Notes: generated by a model not told the origin, from the sequence alone. A DNA stretch of 64,000 nt from Agromyces sp. 3263 (GCF_031456545.1 NZ_JAVDUV010000001.1:310001-374000); one strand, 5' to 3'. Shown: positions 44,033-53,222, counted from the first letter of the stretch. Made by a program: numbers and translations.

Positions 44033-46072
44033 TCACCGAGGCGACTCGAACCGATAGATGTGCAGGGTGGCGTCGCCGACGCCGTCGACCTGCGTCAGCG
44101 GGACCAGGCATTCATAGTCCTCGAGCGAGGTCTCCGAGACCACCCATGCCGGATCGGCTCGCTCGGCGACCACCGGGTTGCACGGGGAGATCGACAGCTG
44201 CATGAGGCTCCCGGTCACCCGCTCGATCCGGGCCGCCGATGGGTCCGGATCCGGGGTCCACTCGTACTGCGCGTAGTTGTTCCAGAGCTCCTCCTGCGCC
44301 GGCGCCAGCTCGCCCATGAGTTGCGCATCGGGATACGGCGTCGTGCCGGACACGCTCTGGAAGCCGGCGGCACGCGCGCGCGCGACCGTCGCGAGGTCGC
44401 CGAACACCAGCGTTCGGGGATTCTCGCCGGCGTCAGCGACCGAATGCAGCTCTCGCACCAACGGGTCATCGGAAAGCGGGGCGATACCCTGCTGCAGCGG
44501 GTTCACGAGCGACCAGCTCACGAAGGCGTAGACTGCGAGACCGGCCGCCGCGGGAATCGCCCATCGTTTCCACAGGAGCAGCGCGAAGAGCCCGGTGAGG
44601 ACGAACCCGCTGAGTGCGGCGAGCGTGGTCGGCACGAGCTCGGCGTTCCACGGTAGGTTCTCGGCGGACCAGACCGTTCCGACGGCGCCGATCACGGCGG
44701 CCGCGCCCAGCCATGGCCAGCTCCACACCCGAGGCGATGAGCGGACCGCCGTGGCCGCGGCCATCATGAGCACCGAAGCGAAGCCGATCGCCAACGTGGT
44801 GCGCGACGGCTGCACCCGCTGCAACTGCGTGATCACCCCGAACCACGAGGGGAGCGGCAGGAACGTCCACGCGAGCAGCAGCGCGATGAGACCAGCTGGG
44901 AGCAGGATCGTCCAGACCGGCTCGGGCACCTGATCATCCGCGCCCCTGGATGGGACCGGGACGCCGGCTGCCCGCCGGCGACGTCGATCGCGCCACGCGA
45001 GCCCGATGGCGGCCGCCACGACCAGCGCCAGCACGGGGAACGGAATCCAGCTCGACGCCGCCTCGGAGAGGTTCGAGAACTGACCGCCCTCCCCCCCGGC
45101 TCCGAGCGAAGCACCGGCGTCGCCGACCATCCAGAAGTTCAGCGGCGCGCCCGTGATCACCGCCAGGGACCCGCCGCCGGCGACAGTGCGCCGTTGCCCC
45201 GGGTAGTACGTTCCGGCGACCGCAGCCGCCGCCGCGCTGTGCTGCACGATCCACACCGAGAGCACCGCCGCCGCGCCCGCGATCGCGATGCCGGACGTCC
45301 AGAGCACACGTCGCCACGCGATGCGCCGATCCAGCGCGAAACCGAGGCAGATCGCCACGATGACGAGTGCGAGCGAGTACTGCCACGGGGGATACAGGAC
45401 GAGTGCGAGCGCACCGGCGGAGCATGCGGCCGCCACCGAGAGGAGGGCCGCAGCGACCCTGCTCGAGGTCGTCCACGCCCCGATGATGGCGGCACCCGCC
45501 AGCGCGGCGAAGCCAACGAGCAGGTCCGGCATCCACCAGGCCGAGTACGGGGTGAAGGTCGCGGCGATCGCCAGCACGGCCGAGAGCCCGGGACGCCTGG
45601 TGATGAGCCCGATGAGGGCGAACGTGCCCCAGAGGCAGACCGCGAACGGGAACCACCAGTTCCAGGACAGGCCATGGCTCGGGTCCAGCAGGACGAATCC
45701 CCAGTCCTGGGGCTTCAGCGACGTCGACCAGTCGAGCGTCGGTCCTCCGCCGGCGGCGACCGCCTGGTCGACGTCCGCCAGGCCGATCCAGGCGGACGTG
45801 GGCATCCCCTGCTGCGCCGATGAGAGGGCGTTCGGCGTCTCGAGGAGGTACTCGTCGCTGCGAACGCCGAGCGGATGACCGAGCAGGAGCCCGTGCTCGG
45901 ACGGGGACTCGGAGAACGCGCCGATCGAGGATCCGTTCAGGTCTGCCGCGACCATGGAGACGAGCATCACGAGCACGATGCCGGGGAAGATGAGCCATCG
46001 CCACGCGGGGAGCGGCGATCGAGGGTCGTCGGCCGAACGGGAGCGGATGCGCGGCGATCGAAGGGGCGGCAT
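44033..46072 (-). CDS. Large polytopic membrane protein, GT-C-like, family not recognised
   Basis: 679 residues from an ATG with GAAAGG 5 bases upstream. First helix about 26-45; the first loop has GHPLGVRSDEYLLETPNALS with D73 and E74; then about 11 more helices; then a soluble extracytoplasmic domain of some 140 residues (about 540-679) with VFGDLATVARARAAGFQSVS. The overall plan (helix, loop with Asp-Glu, helices, external C-terminal domain) is that of GT-C glycosyltransferases. No exact family is recognised. It sits beside GT4 and ABC-exporter genes. Extended -10 TGCTAGACT lies at 46105-46113. Confidence 0.75.
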   Translation of the reverse strand: MPPLRSPRIRSRSADDPRSPLPAWRWLIFPGIVLVMLVSMVAADLNGSSIGAFSESPSEHGLLLGHPLGVRSDEYLLETPNALSSAQQGMPTSAWIGLADVDQAVAAGGGPTLDWSTSLKPQDWGFVLLDPSHGLSWNWWFPFAVCLWGTFALIGLITRRPGLSAVLAIAATFTPYSAWWMPDLLVGFAALAGAAIIGAWTTSSRVAAALLSVAAACSAGALALVLYPPWQYSLALVIVAICLGFALDRRIAWRRVLWTSGIAIAGAAAVLSVWIVQHSAAAAAVAGTYYPGQRRTVAGGGSLAVITGAPLNFWMVGDAGASLGAGGEGGQFSNLSEAASSWIPFPVLALVVAAAIGLAWRDRRRRRAAGVPVPSRGADDQVPEPVWTILLPAGLIALLLAWTFLPLPSWFGVITQLQRVQPSRTTLAIGFASVLMMAAATAVRSSPRVWSWPWLGAAAVIGAVGTVWSAENLPWNAELVPTTLAALSGFVLTGLFALLLWKRWAIPAAAGLAVYAFVSWSLVNPLQQGIAPLSDDPLVRELHSVADAGENPRTLVFGDLATVARARAAGFQSVSGTTPYPDAQLMGELAPAQEELWNNYAQYEWTPDPDPSAARIERVTGSLMQLSISPCNPVVAERADPAWVVSETSLEDYECLVPLTQVDGVGDATLHIYRFESPR

Positions 46073-46164
46073 TCGGGCCTTTCTGGGGGCGGCGACGAAT
46101 CTGGAGTCTAGCAACGGTGCCCAGCTCAGCTTGGCGACGCCCGCCGCGTGCTAGTCTCCCTGCG
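46073..46164. promoter_or_regulatory. Divergent promoter region with two extended -10 boxes
   Basis: On the minus strand TGCTAGACT (46105-46113) serves the membrane protein, giving a leader of about 26 bases. On the plus strand TGCTAGTCT (46149-46157) ends 7 bases before the GTG of the GT4 gene, so that mRNA is likely leaderless; no ribosome-binding site is present. Both boxes share the TGC extension. Confidence 0.55.
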
Positions 46165-47544
46165 GTGACCGAGCCGAAGAGCGAGAACGCCGCATCGAAT
46201 CAGGAACCACGACCGCGGATCCTGGTCTGCACACCCGATTCCCTCGGCGCGCAGATGGCCGGCCCGGCCATCCGCGCACTGGAGATCGCCAAGGTTCTGG
46301 CACAGCAGAACGAAGTCCGTCTCGTCTCCACCCAGCAGGCGGATCTCTCGCATCCCGACTTCGAGGTCGCCTTCGCCGATGACACTTCGTTGCGCGATCA
46401 CGCCGAGTGGTCCGACGCCGTCGTCTTCCAGGGGCACGTGATGGCGAGCCACCCGTGGTTGGCGGACGAGCAGTACGTGCTGGTGGCGGACATCTACGAC
46501 CCGATGCACCTCGAAGTGCTCGAGCAGACGCGATACCTCACCGATGAGGATCGCCAGCACGTCTCCCAGCTGACGACGGAGGTGCTCAACGCCCAGATCG
46601 AACGAGCGGACTTCCTGCTCTGCGCCTCCGAGAAGCAGCGCGACTTCTGGCTCGGACAGATGGCGGCCCTCGGCCGGATCAACCCGTTGAGCTATGACGC
46701 CGACAACACGCTCCGGTCGCTCCTCGCCGTCGCTCCGTTCGGGATCGGCGACCAGACCCCGGTGCAGCGTCGTCACGGCATCAAGGGTGCCGTCGAGGGG
46801 ATTGCACCGACGGACAAGGTGGTGATCTGGGGCGGTGGCATCTACAACTGGTTCGATCCGATCACCCTCATCCGCGCCGTGCATCAGCTCTCGGAGCGCC
46901 ATCCCGACCTTCGACTGTTCTTCCTCGGCGTGGCGCACCCGAATCCGAACGTCCCCGAGATGGAGATGTCGGTCAACGCACGACGAGTCGCGGTCGAGCT
47001 CGACCTGCTCGATCGGGTCGTCTTCTTCAACGAGGGTTGGGTTCCCTACGACGAGCGTGCCGATTACCTCCTCGACGCCGACCTCGGCGTCAGCACCCAT
47101 TTCGACCACCTCGAGACCGCATTCAGCTTCCGTACGCGGATCCTCGACTATCTCTGGGCCGGATTGCCGATCGTCAGCACCGACCACGACACGTTCGCGA
47201 CCATCGTGCTGAGCGAGCAGCTCGGCCGGGTGGTGCCGCCAGAGGACGTCGACGCGCTCTCGACGGCACTGGAGGAGTGCCTGTACAGCGAAATGGAGAC
47301 TGCCCGGCTCCGCGAGAACGTCCGTCGTTACGCCGAGCGCATGCGTTGGTCGAATGTGCTCCAGCCGCTCGTCCAGTTCTGCAGCGCTCCGAAGCCGGCG
47401 GCGGACCGCGGCGTGCGGTCCGTCCGCGCCGAGCAGCGGAACGCGATGCGGATTCGGATCGAGAGCCTCGAGCAGAGCACGTCGTGGCGCATCACGAGGC
47501 CGCTTCGGTGGGTGGCGCGGCGGCGGTCTCGAACCGGGGCTTGA
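46165..47544 (+). CDS. Glycosyltransferase family 4-like (GT-B fold)
   Basis: 459 residues from a leaderless GTG (VTEPKSENAASNQEPRPRIL). PDSLGAQMAGPAIRALEIAK is the N-terminal acceptor motif. LVADIYDPMHLEVLEQTRYL follows, then the donor domain with VVIWGGGIYNWFDPITLIRA, and TRILDYLWAGLPIVSTDHDT at the nucleotide-sugar site, where the usual E-x7-E is reduced. The C-terminus RIRIESLEQSTSWRITRPLR is a tail shared by many surface-polysaccharide glycosyltransferases. It is next to the ABC exporter, so it may extend the exported chain. Confidence 0.86.
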   Translation: MTEPKSENAASNQEPRPRILVCTPDSLGAQMAGPAIRALEIAKVLAQQNEVRLVSTQQADLSHPDFEVAFADDTSLRDHAEWSDAVVFQGHVMASHPWLADEQYVLVADIYDPMHLEVLEQTRYLTDEDRQHVSQLTTEVLNAQIERADFLLCASEKQRDFWLGQMAALGRINPLSYDADNTLRSLLAVAPFGIGDQTPVQRRHGIKGAVEGIAPTDKVVIWGGGIYNWFDPITLIRAVHQLSERHPDLRLFFLGVAHPNPNVPEMEMSVNARRVAVELDLLDRVVFFNEGWVPYDERADYLLDADLGVSTHFDHLETAFSFRTRILDYLWAGLPIVSTDHDTFATIVLSEQLGRVVPPEDVDALSTALEECLYSEMETARLRENVRRYAERMRWSNVLQPLVQFCSAPKPAADRGVRSVRAEQRNAMRIRIESLEQSTSWRITRPLRWVARRRSRTGA

Positions 47545-47546
47545 AT

Positions 47547-48920
47547 TCAGACCGCGGGGATGAGCAGCACGCAGATGAAGCTGAGCACTCCCAGCCCGGC
47601 CAGCACGACCGTGGAGCTTCGTCGCCGCCGCACGAGGACGGCCGCGCACCCGATGAAGATCGGGTAGAGCGAGAGTCCGTACCGTTCGGGCAGCGCGAAG
47701 TACTCCCCCGTGGACGCGATGATCGACAATGCGAGCAGGGGGCCCACGACCAGCGCCATCAGCAGTGTTCCGTAGGCGAGCGCCGAGGTCCGCGTGCCGG
47801 GGCGAGCGACCGCCGCGAGCCCCAGGACGCCCGCCACCGCCACCCACTGCGAGATCCACGACGCGACGATCGCCGTCCCGCTCGGTGCGCCGACGCCGAG
47901 GCCCGAAGAGGAGACGTACTTGAAGACGAGGCCGAGGAGGCCGTCGACGGTGAGGGCCTGCTCGGTGTTCTGCTCGGGCGAGACTCCGAGTGAGAGCTGC
48001 TCTCGGATGATCACCCAGATCACTTGGGCGAGGAGCGCCGCCACGACCATTCCGATGGCGACCAGCAGCCGCCGATCGGTGCGCAGGGACCGCCATCTGC
48101 CGCCGCGAGGAGAAGCCAGCGACGTGTACACGGCGAGCAGGGCCAGCGAGATCGCGACCGCACCGATCGCCGCGAAGTTCTGGAACTTCAGCCAGATGAC
48201 GATGGGCGCCGCCGCCACCAACCACCACCCCGACTGGTCGCCCTGCACGAAACGGATGCCCAGGAACAGCATCAGGGCACCGGCGAGAAGTGTCGGGGCA
48301 TCGGTGCTGAGGTACGTCGTGTACCAGTAGGCCGGCAGCGACCCGACGATGAGCAGCGTGATCCCCGCCGAGGACCACGGCCCCAGTCGCAATCGCCTCA
48401 GGGCGAAGAAGAAGAGCAGAGCGGCCGCCGCGAGCCACAGCGTGCCCACCAGCCGGCCGGCCTGCGTCGGGGAATCGACGACCCCCGTCCAGAGCAGCGG
48501 CTGGGCGAACGCCCTCGTGACGGCGAAGTACAGCGGGGTGTAGATATCGGCCGACGTCATGCCCGCCATGGGGAACCGGCTGTCGTCGGACAGGATCGAC
48601 TCCGCGGTCGTGCAGCGGTCGTCGGGTACCGGCAGGAGGATCCGCAGACCCCTGCAGCCGAGCTCCTGTCGCGCGAAGTCGCCCACCTCCTCGCCGTGCC
48701 GGACCACCCCCTGGTCGAAAACCTTGTCGAAGTAGTCGACGTACACGTACTCGTCGATCGGGGAGAGGGATTCATGCTGGGGGACATGGACGATACCCAC
48801 GAGCAGGCTCGCGATGACGAGGAGCGCCGGCGGAAGAACTCGTGTCACCCACGCCCGACCGCCGACGAGCCGCTTCGACGAGCTGCGTCTGTCGGTCGAG
48901 TTGGTCGTCGTCTGAGTCAC
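47547..48920 (-). CDS. Polytopic membrane protein, GT-C-like, family not recognised
   Basis: 457 residues from a GTG preceded by GAGAG. First helix about 30-48; the first loop PQHESLSPIDEYVYVDYFDK has D56 and E57; the loop continues with a Cys pair (GCRGL and DRCTT) and YTPLYFAVTRAFAQPLLW. About ten more helices follow and there is no large C-terminal domain. The design is that of a GT-C transferase of the PMT/ArnT type, but no named family is certain. It converges on the GT4 gene with two bases between the stops. Confidence 0.72.
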   Translation of the reverse strand: MTQTTTNSTDRRSSSKRLVGGRAWVTRVLPPALLVIASLLVGIVHVPQHESLSPIDEYVYVDYFDKVFDQGVVRHGEEVGDFARQELGCRGLRILLPVPDDRCTTAESILSDDSRFPMAGMTSADIYTPLYFAVTRAFAQPLLWTGVVDSPTQAGRLVGTLWLAAAALLFFFALRRLRLGPWSSAGITLLIVGSLPAYWYTTYLSTDAPTLLAGALMLFLGIRFVQGDQSGWWLVAAAPIVIWLKFQNFAAIGAVAISLALLAVYTSLASPRGGRWRSLRTDRRLLVAIGMVVAALLAQVIWVIIREQLSLGVSPEQNTEQALTVDGLLGLVFKYVSSSGLGVGAPSGTAIVASWISQWVAVAGVLGLAAVARPGTRTSALAYGTLLMALVVGPLLALSIIASTGEYFALPERYGLSLYPIFIGCAAVLVRRRRSSTVVLAGLGVLSFICVLLIPAV

Positions 48921-48996
48921 CTGAGTACTCTCTCACGGCCTCGGAGCCCGGCCACCACCGAGTGGGCTACGGTATCCGTACATGAAAGGGGCCCGG

Positions 48997-51030
48997 ATGG
49001 CGCGATTCTCGATGGCGAGACTGCGACGGCTCTGGCCGGGGCTCCGCGTTCGCATGAGCGGGAACCCCGCCGCCGATGCCGCGCTCGTCCGCGCCGAGCG
49101 TCGTCTTCGGATCCGCCGCATCGCCCGCTCCGCCGTGCTGGACCTCGAGTTCTATTCGGCGGAAGCCGGCACGGTCTTCCGGAACCGGCGCGCTGCCGCC
49201 ACGCACTTCTTCGACGAGGGCGCCGCAGCGGGACTGTCCGTCACCCCCCTCTTCCAGAACGAGTGGTACTCGTTCCACACCGGCCGCGGGGGCGACTCGA
49301 CCTTCCTCTCCATGTTCTTCGGGGCCGAACCTGCGGCGAGCAGCTCGCCGTGGTTCGACGCGAGCGCGCTCCCCACCCGCGTCCCTACGATGCGCGAGGC
49401 GCTCGAGGCCTTTCTCGCCCACGCCGACGCGAACACACCACTGCCGGTGCACGAGCTGTGCTCCGGCACCCCCACGCTCGGCGAAGCACGGCGGATCGCC
49501 ATCGACCTCACCCGCTGGCATCGGCAGCGGGTCCAGCACACCCGCCCCAGGCTGGTCGAGTCCTGGACGGCACGAGCTGTGGAGACGGCATCGTCCGGAC
49601 CGCTTGTCTCCATCGTCCTGCCGGTGCGGAATCGACCGGCGACCGTCGGCGCCGCGATCGAATCGGTTCTCGCCCAGACGTATCCCGACTGGGAGCTCAT
49701 CGTGGTCGACGACGGATCCACGGACACGACGCCCGACGTCGTCGCCCGGTACACGGCCGGGGACCCCCGGATCACGCTCCTCCGAGCGTCGGCCGGCGGT
49801 GTGTCCGCCTCTCGCAACATCGGACTGAGGGCGGCGCGCGGTCGCTACGTCGCATTCCTGGACTCGGACAACCGCTGGCTGCCCGAGCTGCTCGGAGCCT
49901 CGGTCGCCGCGTTGGAGCGCGGCGACGCGGTGGCCGTGCACTCGGTCGTGGAGATGACCGACGACGAGGGGATCCACCGGTACCTTGCGCTGGACGGCGG
50001 CCGTGAGGACCTCCTGCACGGCGGTAACTTCGTCGACCTGAACACCCTCGTCGCGCGTCGCGAATCGATCGACCGGATCGGTGGATTCGACGAATCCCTT
50101 CGTCGATGGGTGGACTACGACCTCGTGATCCGCCTGTCGGAGATCGGCCGGCTCGAACTCCTTCCATTCGTCGGTGTCGCCTACACCGCCTCGATGGACA
50201 CCGGACGGATCAGCACGGTCGAGGTCACGGGTTGGGAGCAGCGCTCGCTCACCAAGTACCTCTTGGACTGGCGGGCGATCGAGCGTGATCTTCCGACGCG
50301 AGACGGCGATCTGGTCTCGATCGTGATGCTGACCTACGCCGACTGGTGGGCGAGCCTCCGGGCCGTGCGGGCCCTCTTCGCCGATCGCGACAGCACGCGG
50401 TTCGAACTCGTCTTCCTCGACAACGGGTCACCCGCCCCGGTCACCGGCATCATCGCTGCAGCGCTCAGCGCGAACCCCTCGATCCGTCTGATCCTCCGCG
50501 AGCGCAACCTGAACTTCGCGCTCGGCGCCGACTTCGCCTTCGCGTCATCGCGGGGCGCCCGCGTCGTCTTCCTCAACAACGACACCGAGGTGCACCAGGG
50601 CTGGCTGCCTCCGCTCCTCGCCGCGCTCGACGATGGCGCCGATGCCGTCCAGTCGATCATCGAGGATCCCGATGGAGCGGTGGAGAATGCGGGGTTCCGA
50701 CTCGTCGACGGCGAGGAACTCCCCCTTCCCGTGGTGGAACGACCCACGACAGATCGCGCGATCGAGCTCCCCTCAGCGATCGCGCTCGCCACGCGCGCGG
50801 ATCTGTTCGCCGCCGTGCGGGGGTTCGATCCGCTCTACACCAACGGCTTCGAGGACGTGGATCTCGGCCTTCGGATGCGCTCCAGCGGACACGGCGATTT
50901 CCGGGTGGCCGCAGCATCCGTCGTCACCCACCTGAGCCGCTTCAGTCCCGGCCGATTCGCAGCCGAGCGCGGCAACATCCGGCTGCTCAACGAGCGAAGG
51001 GCGGCTGAACAGGCAGCGCAGGCCCGCTGA
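48997..51030 (+). CDS. Bifunctional protein with two GT2 domains
   Basis: 677 residues from the ATG at 48997 with AAAGGGG 5 bases upstream; an ATG at 48982, with TACGGT 8 bases before it, is possible. The N-terminal 195 residues (DLEFYSAEAGTVFRNRRAAA; FFDEGAAAGLSVTPLFQNEW) are a region often placed before GT2 domains. GT2-A: VSIVLPVRNRPATVGAAIES, VVDDGSTDTTPDVVARYTAG, VAFLDSDNRWLPELLGASVA. GT2-B: VSIVMLTYADWWASLRAVRA, VFLNNDTEVHQGWLPPLLAA, GFEDVDLGLRMRSSGHGDFR. Two linked sites may add two sugars in alternation, as in chain-extending enzymes. It lies just upstream of the ABC exporter. Confidence 0.88.
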   Translation: MARFSMARLRRLWPGLRVRMSGNPAADAALVRAERRLRIRRIARSAVLDLEFYSAEAGTVFRNRRAAATHFFDEGAAAGLSVTPLFQNEWYSFHTGRGGDSTFLSMFFGAEPAASSSPWFDASALPTRVPTMREALEAFLAHADANTPLPVHELCSGTPTLGEARRIAIDLTRWHRQRVQHTRPRLVESWTARAVETASSGPLVSIVLPVRNRPATVGAAIESVLAQTYPDWELIVVDDGSTDTTPDVVARYTAGDPRITLLRASAGGVSASRNIGLRAARGRYVAFLDSDNRWLPELLGASVAALERGDAVAVHSVVEMTDDEGIHRYLALDGGREDLLHGGNFVDLNTLVARRESIDRIGGFDESLRRWVDYDLVIRLSEIGRLELLPFVGVAYTASMDTGRISTVEVTGWEQRSLTKYLLDWRAIERDLPTRDGDLVSIVMLTYADWWASLRAVRALFADRDSTRFELVFLDNGSPAPVTGIIAAALSANPSIRLILRERNLNFALGADFAFASSRGARVVFLNNDTEVHQGWLPPLLAALDDGADAVQSIIEDPDGAVENAGFRLVDGEELPLPVVERPTTDRAIELPSAIALATRADLFAAVRGFDPLYTNGFEDVDLGLRMRSSGHGDFRVAAASVVTHLSRFSPGRFAAERGNIRLLNERRAAEQAAQAR

Positions 51031-51031
51031 C

Positions 51032-51037
51032 TATACT
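51032..51037 (+). promoter_or_regulatory. -10 box TATACT of the ABC exporter operon
   Basis: TATACT (five of six) begins directly after the stop codon of the double glycosyltransferase. The predicted start near 51044 gives a leader of about 31 bases before the ATG at 51075. No clear -35 box. It suggests the exporter is expressed from its own promoter. Confidence 0.5.
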
Positions 51038-51074
51038 TGCGCGGTACCCCATTCGCTGAACGAGACCGGACCCC

Positions 51075-51971
51075 ATGACAGCTCAAGAGCGATTCGAAGC
51101 GCTCGCCCGGCAGCCGATGGAGGTGATCGGTTCCGGCGAGCAACGGAGCGCGATCAACTCGCTGCGCCAGATCGCCCAGCACCGTGAGATGCTCGCGCTC
51201 CTCGTCCGACGCGACCTGAAGTCGCGCTACAAGGACAGCGCGCTCGGTTTCATGTGGACGCTGGTCCGACCATTGACGCAGTTGCTGATCTACTACATCG
51301 TGATCGGCAAGTTCCTGTCGGCGGAGCGTGGCATCCCCGACTTCGCGATCTACGTGTTCACCGGTCTGACGGCATACGGGCTCTTCAGCGAGATCGTGTC
51401 CGGCGGAACCGCCTCGATCGTGGGCAACGCCGGACTGATCAAGAAGATCTACCTGCCGCGCGAGGTCTTCCCCCTCGCGGTGGTGGGCGGCGCGCTGTTC
51501 AACTTCGCGATCCAGCTCGGGCTCCTGCTTCTGGCAACGCTCGCGCTCGGTGCATTCCCCATCAGCCCCGAGCTCATCTACTTCGGTCCCGGACTGTTCG
51601 TGCTGCTGATCTACGGCACGGCCTTCGGGTTGCTCCTCGCGGCGGTGAACGTCTACCTCCGCGACATCCAGTACCTCGTCGAGGTGCTGCTGCTCCTGCT
51701 CCTCTGGGCATCTCCGATCGTCTACTCCTGGTCCATGGTCAAGGACGTTCTCGGCGAAAGCCTGCTGTTGGAGATCTACACCGACAACCCGATCACCCTC
51801 GGGGTCCTCGCATTCCAGCGATCGCTCTGGACGGCGGGTACCGGCGTGGCGGAGTATCCGCCCGACCTCATGCTCCGGCTGGGTATCGCGTCCGCAATCG
51901 GCATCCCGCTGCTCCTCGGCGCGCAGCGAGTGTTCACGAAGTTGCAGGGCAACTTCGCCCAGGCCCTCTAG
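51075..51971 (+). CDS. wzm: ABC-2 type polysaccharide export permease (Wzm/TagG)
   Basis: 298 residues with six membrane helices. LLVRRDLKSRYKDSALGFMW (about 57-77) is the amphipathic N-terminal signature of O-antigen and teichoic-acid exporters, then LVRPLTQLLIYYIVIGKFLS and GLIKKIYLPREVFPLAVVGG, the coupling-helix region that contacts the ATPase. It forms a channel for a finished, lipid-linked polysaccharide together with the ATPase encoded 8 bases downstream. Symbol given by family; the exported polymer is not known. Confidence 0.95.
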   Translation: MTAQERFEALARQPMEVIGSGEQRSAINSLRQIAQHREMLALLVRRDLKSRYKDSALGFMWTLVRPLTQLLIYYIVIGKFLSAERGIPDFAIYVFTGLTAYGLFSEIVSGGTASIVGNAGLIKKIYLPREVFPLAVVGGALFNFAIQLGLLLLATLALGAFPISPELIYFGPGLFVLLIYGTAFGLLLAAVNVYLRDIQYLVEVLLLLLLWASPIVYSWSMVKDVLGESLLLEIYTDNPITLGVLAFQRSLWTAGTGVAEYPPDLMLRLGIASAIGIPLLLGAQRVFTKLQGNFAQAL

Positions 51972-51979
51972 GAACGAGA

Positions 51980-53203
51980 ATGAGCATGTCAGTGCACGCC
52001 TCGGACGGACCCGACGTCGTCCGCATCGCAGATGTGACGAAGCGCTTCGTCCTGCGGAAGGACAACTCGCTCAAGGAGCGCCTGGTCACGCTCGGCCGTG
52101 CGGGGCGCCGACACCGCGAGGACTTCTGGGCCCTCGACGGCGTCTCCGCGACCATCCAGGCCGGTCACACGGTCGCCCTGATCGGGCACAACGGGTCGGG
52201 AAAGTCGACGCTCCTGAAGGTCATCGGCGGCATCATCGACCCGACGTCGGGGTCGGTGGAGCGTCGTGGACGCATCGCAGCGCTGCTCGAGCTCGGAGCC
52301 GGATTCCACCCGGACCTTACCGGACGCGAGAACGTGTTCCTCAACGCGTCGATCATGGGCCTCTCACGGGCCGAGACGGAGCAACGATTCGAGGACATCC
52401 TCGATTTCTCGGGCATCGGGGAGTTCATCGACTCCCAGGTCAAGTTCTACTCGTCGGGCATGTACGTCCGGCTGGCCTTCGCGGTGGCCGTGCACACCGA
52501 TCCGGATCTGCTGCTCGTCGATGAGGTGCTCGCCGTGGGCGACGAGGCGTTCCAACGGAAGTGCCTCGACAAGATCCGGTCGTTCCAGAACGAGGGACGC
52601 ACCATCGTGCTCGTCACCCATACCCTGAGCCAGGTGACGGAACTCTGCGACCGGGCGATCCTCTTGAACGCGGGCAAGGTCGACTACGACGGTGAGCCCC
52701 GCGAAGCCGTCGCACGCTTCCGCGACATCCTGGAGGACCGCCGGGTCAGCAGCATCCATGGCGATGACTCCAGTGAGAAGCCACGAGAGGCGATCATCCA
52801 CGGCGCGATCGCGAGCGCGGTGGGCCGTGGCCCGGCCGACGACGTCCACCTCGGGGACGACCTCGAGATCGAGGTCGACTTCGAATTCCTTCGCCCCACC
52901 GATGACTGGTTGGTGGCCATCCAGATCGACACCTCGCTCGGGCAGGTGATCTACGGCACGACCACGCGCCGGATGGGACTGCAGTTGCCACCCGCGGACG
53001 GTCGCCGAACCGCCAAGTTCGTGCTGGAAGACCTCCGGTTCGGCGCGGGGAAGTACTTCGTGAACGTGTCATTGATGGACCACTCGGGCCGCCATATCGT
53101 CGACCTGGCGCAGGCGTGCGCGTTCGACGCTGCGGGTGACGACCTCGCGGTGGGCGCGAGCTACGCGCGGCCCGCGTTCGTCGACCTGGGTCCCGCCGCA
53201 TGA
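51980..53203 (+). CDS. wzt: ABC exporter ATPase with C-terminal carbohydrate-binding domain (Wzt/TagH)
   Basis: 407 residues. Walker A is GHNGSGKST (69-77), the signature is YSSGMYVRLAFAVA (about 157-170), and Walker B LLLVDEVLAVGDEAFQRKCL is of the polysaccharide-export type. The C-terminal domain (about 255-407) is a beta-sandwich Wzt_C module (LEIEVDFEFLRPTDDWLVAI; AKFVLEDLRFGAGKYFVNVS) that in known systems reads a chain-end cap before export. The cap could be methyl or another group; the methyltransferase at 31945 is a candidate maker. AGGA lies before the ATG at 51980; another ATG is at 51986. Confidence 0.95.
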   Translation: MSMSVHASDGPDVVRIADVTKRFVLRKDNSLKERLVTLGRAGRRHREDFWALDGVSATIQAGHTVALIGHNGSGKSTLLKVIGGIIDPTSGSVERRGRIAALLELGAGFHPDLTGRENVFLNASIMGLSRAETEQRFEDILDFSGIGEFIDSQVKFYSSGMYVRLAFAVAVHTDPDLLLVDEVLAVGDEAFQRKCLDKIRSFQNEGRTIVLVTHTLSQVTELCDRAILLNAGKVDYDGEPREAVARFRDILEDRRVSSIHGDDSSEKPREAIIHGAIASAVGRGPADDVHLGDDLEIEVDFEFLRPTDDWLVAIQIDTSLGQVIYGTTTRRMGLQLPPADGRRTAKFVLEDLRFGAGKYFVNVSLMDHSGRHIVDLAQACAFDAAGDDLAVGASYARPAFVDLGPAA

Positions 53204-53222
53204 ATGCGAGGGCACGACTCGG

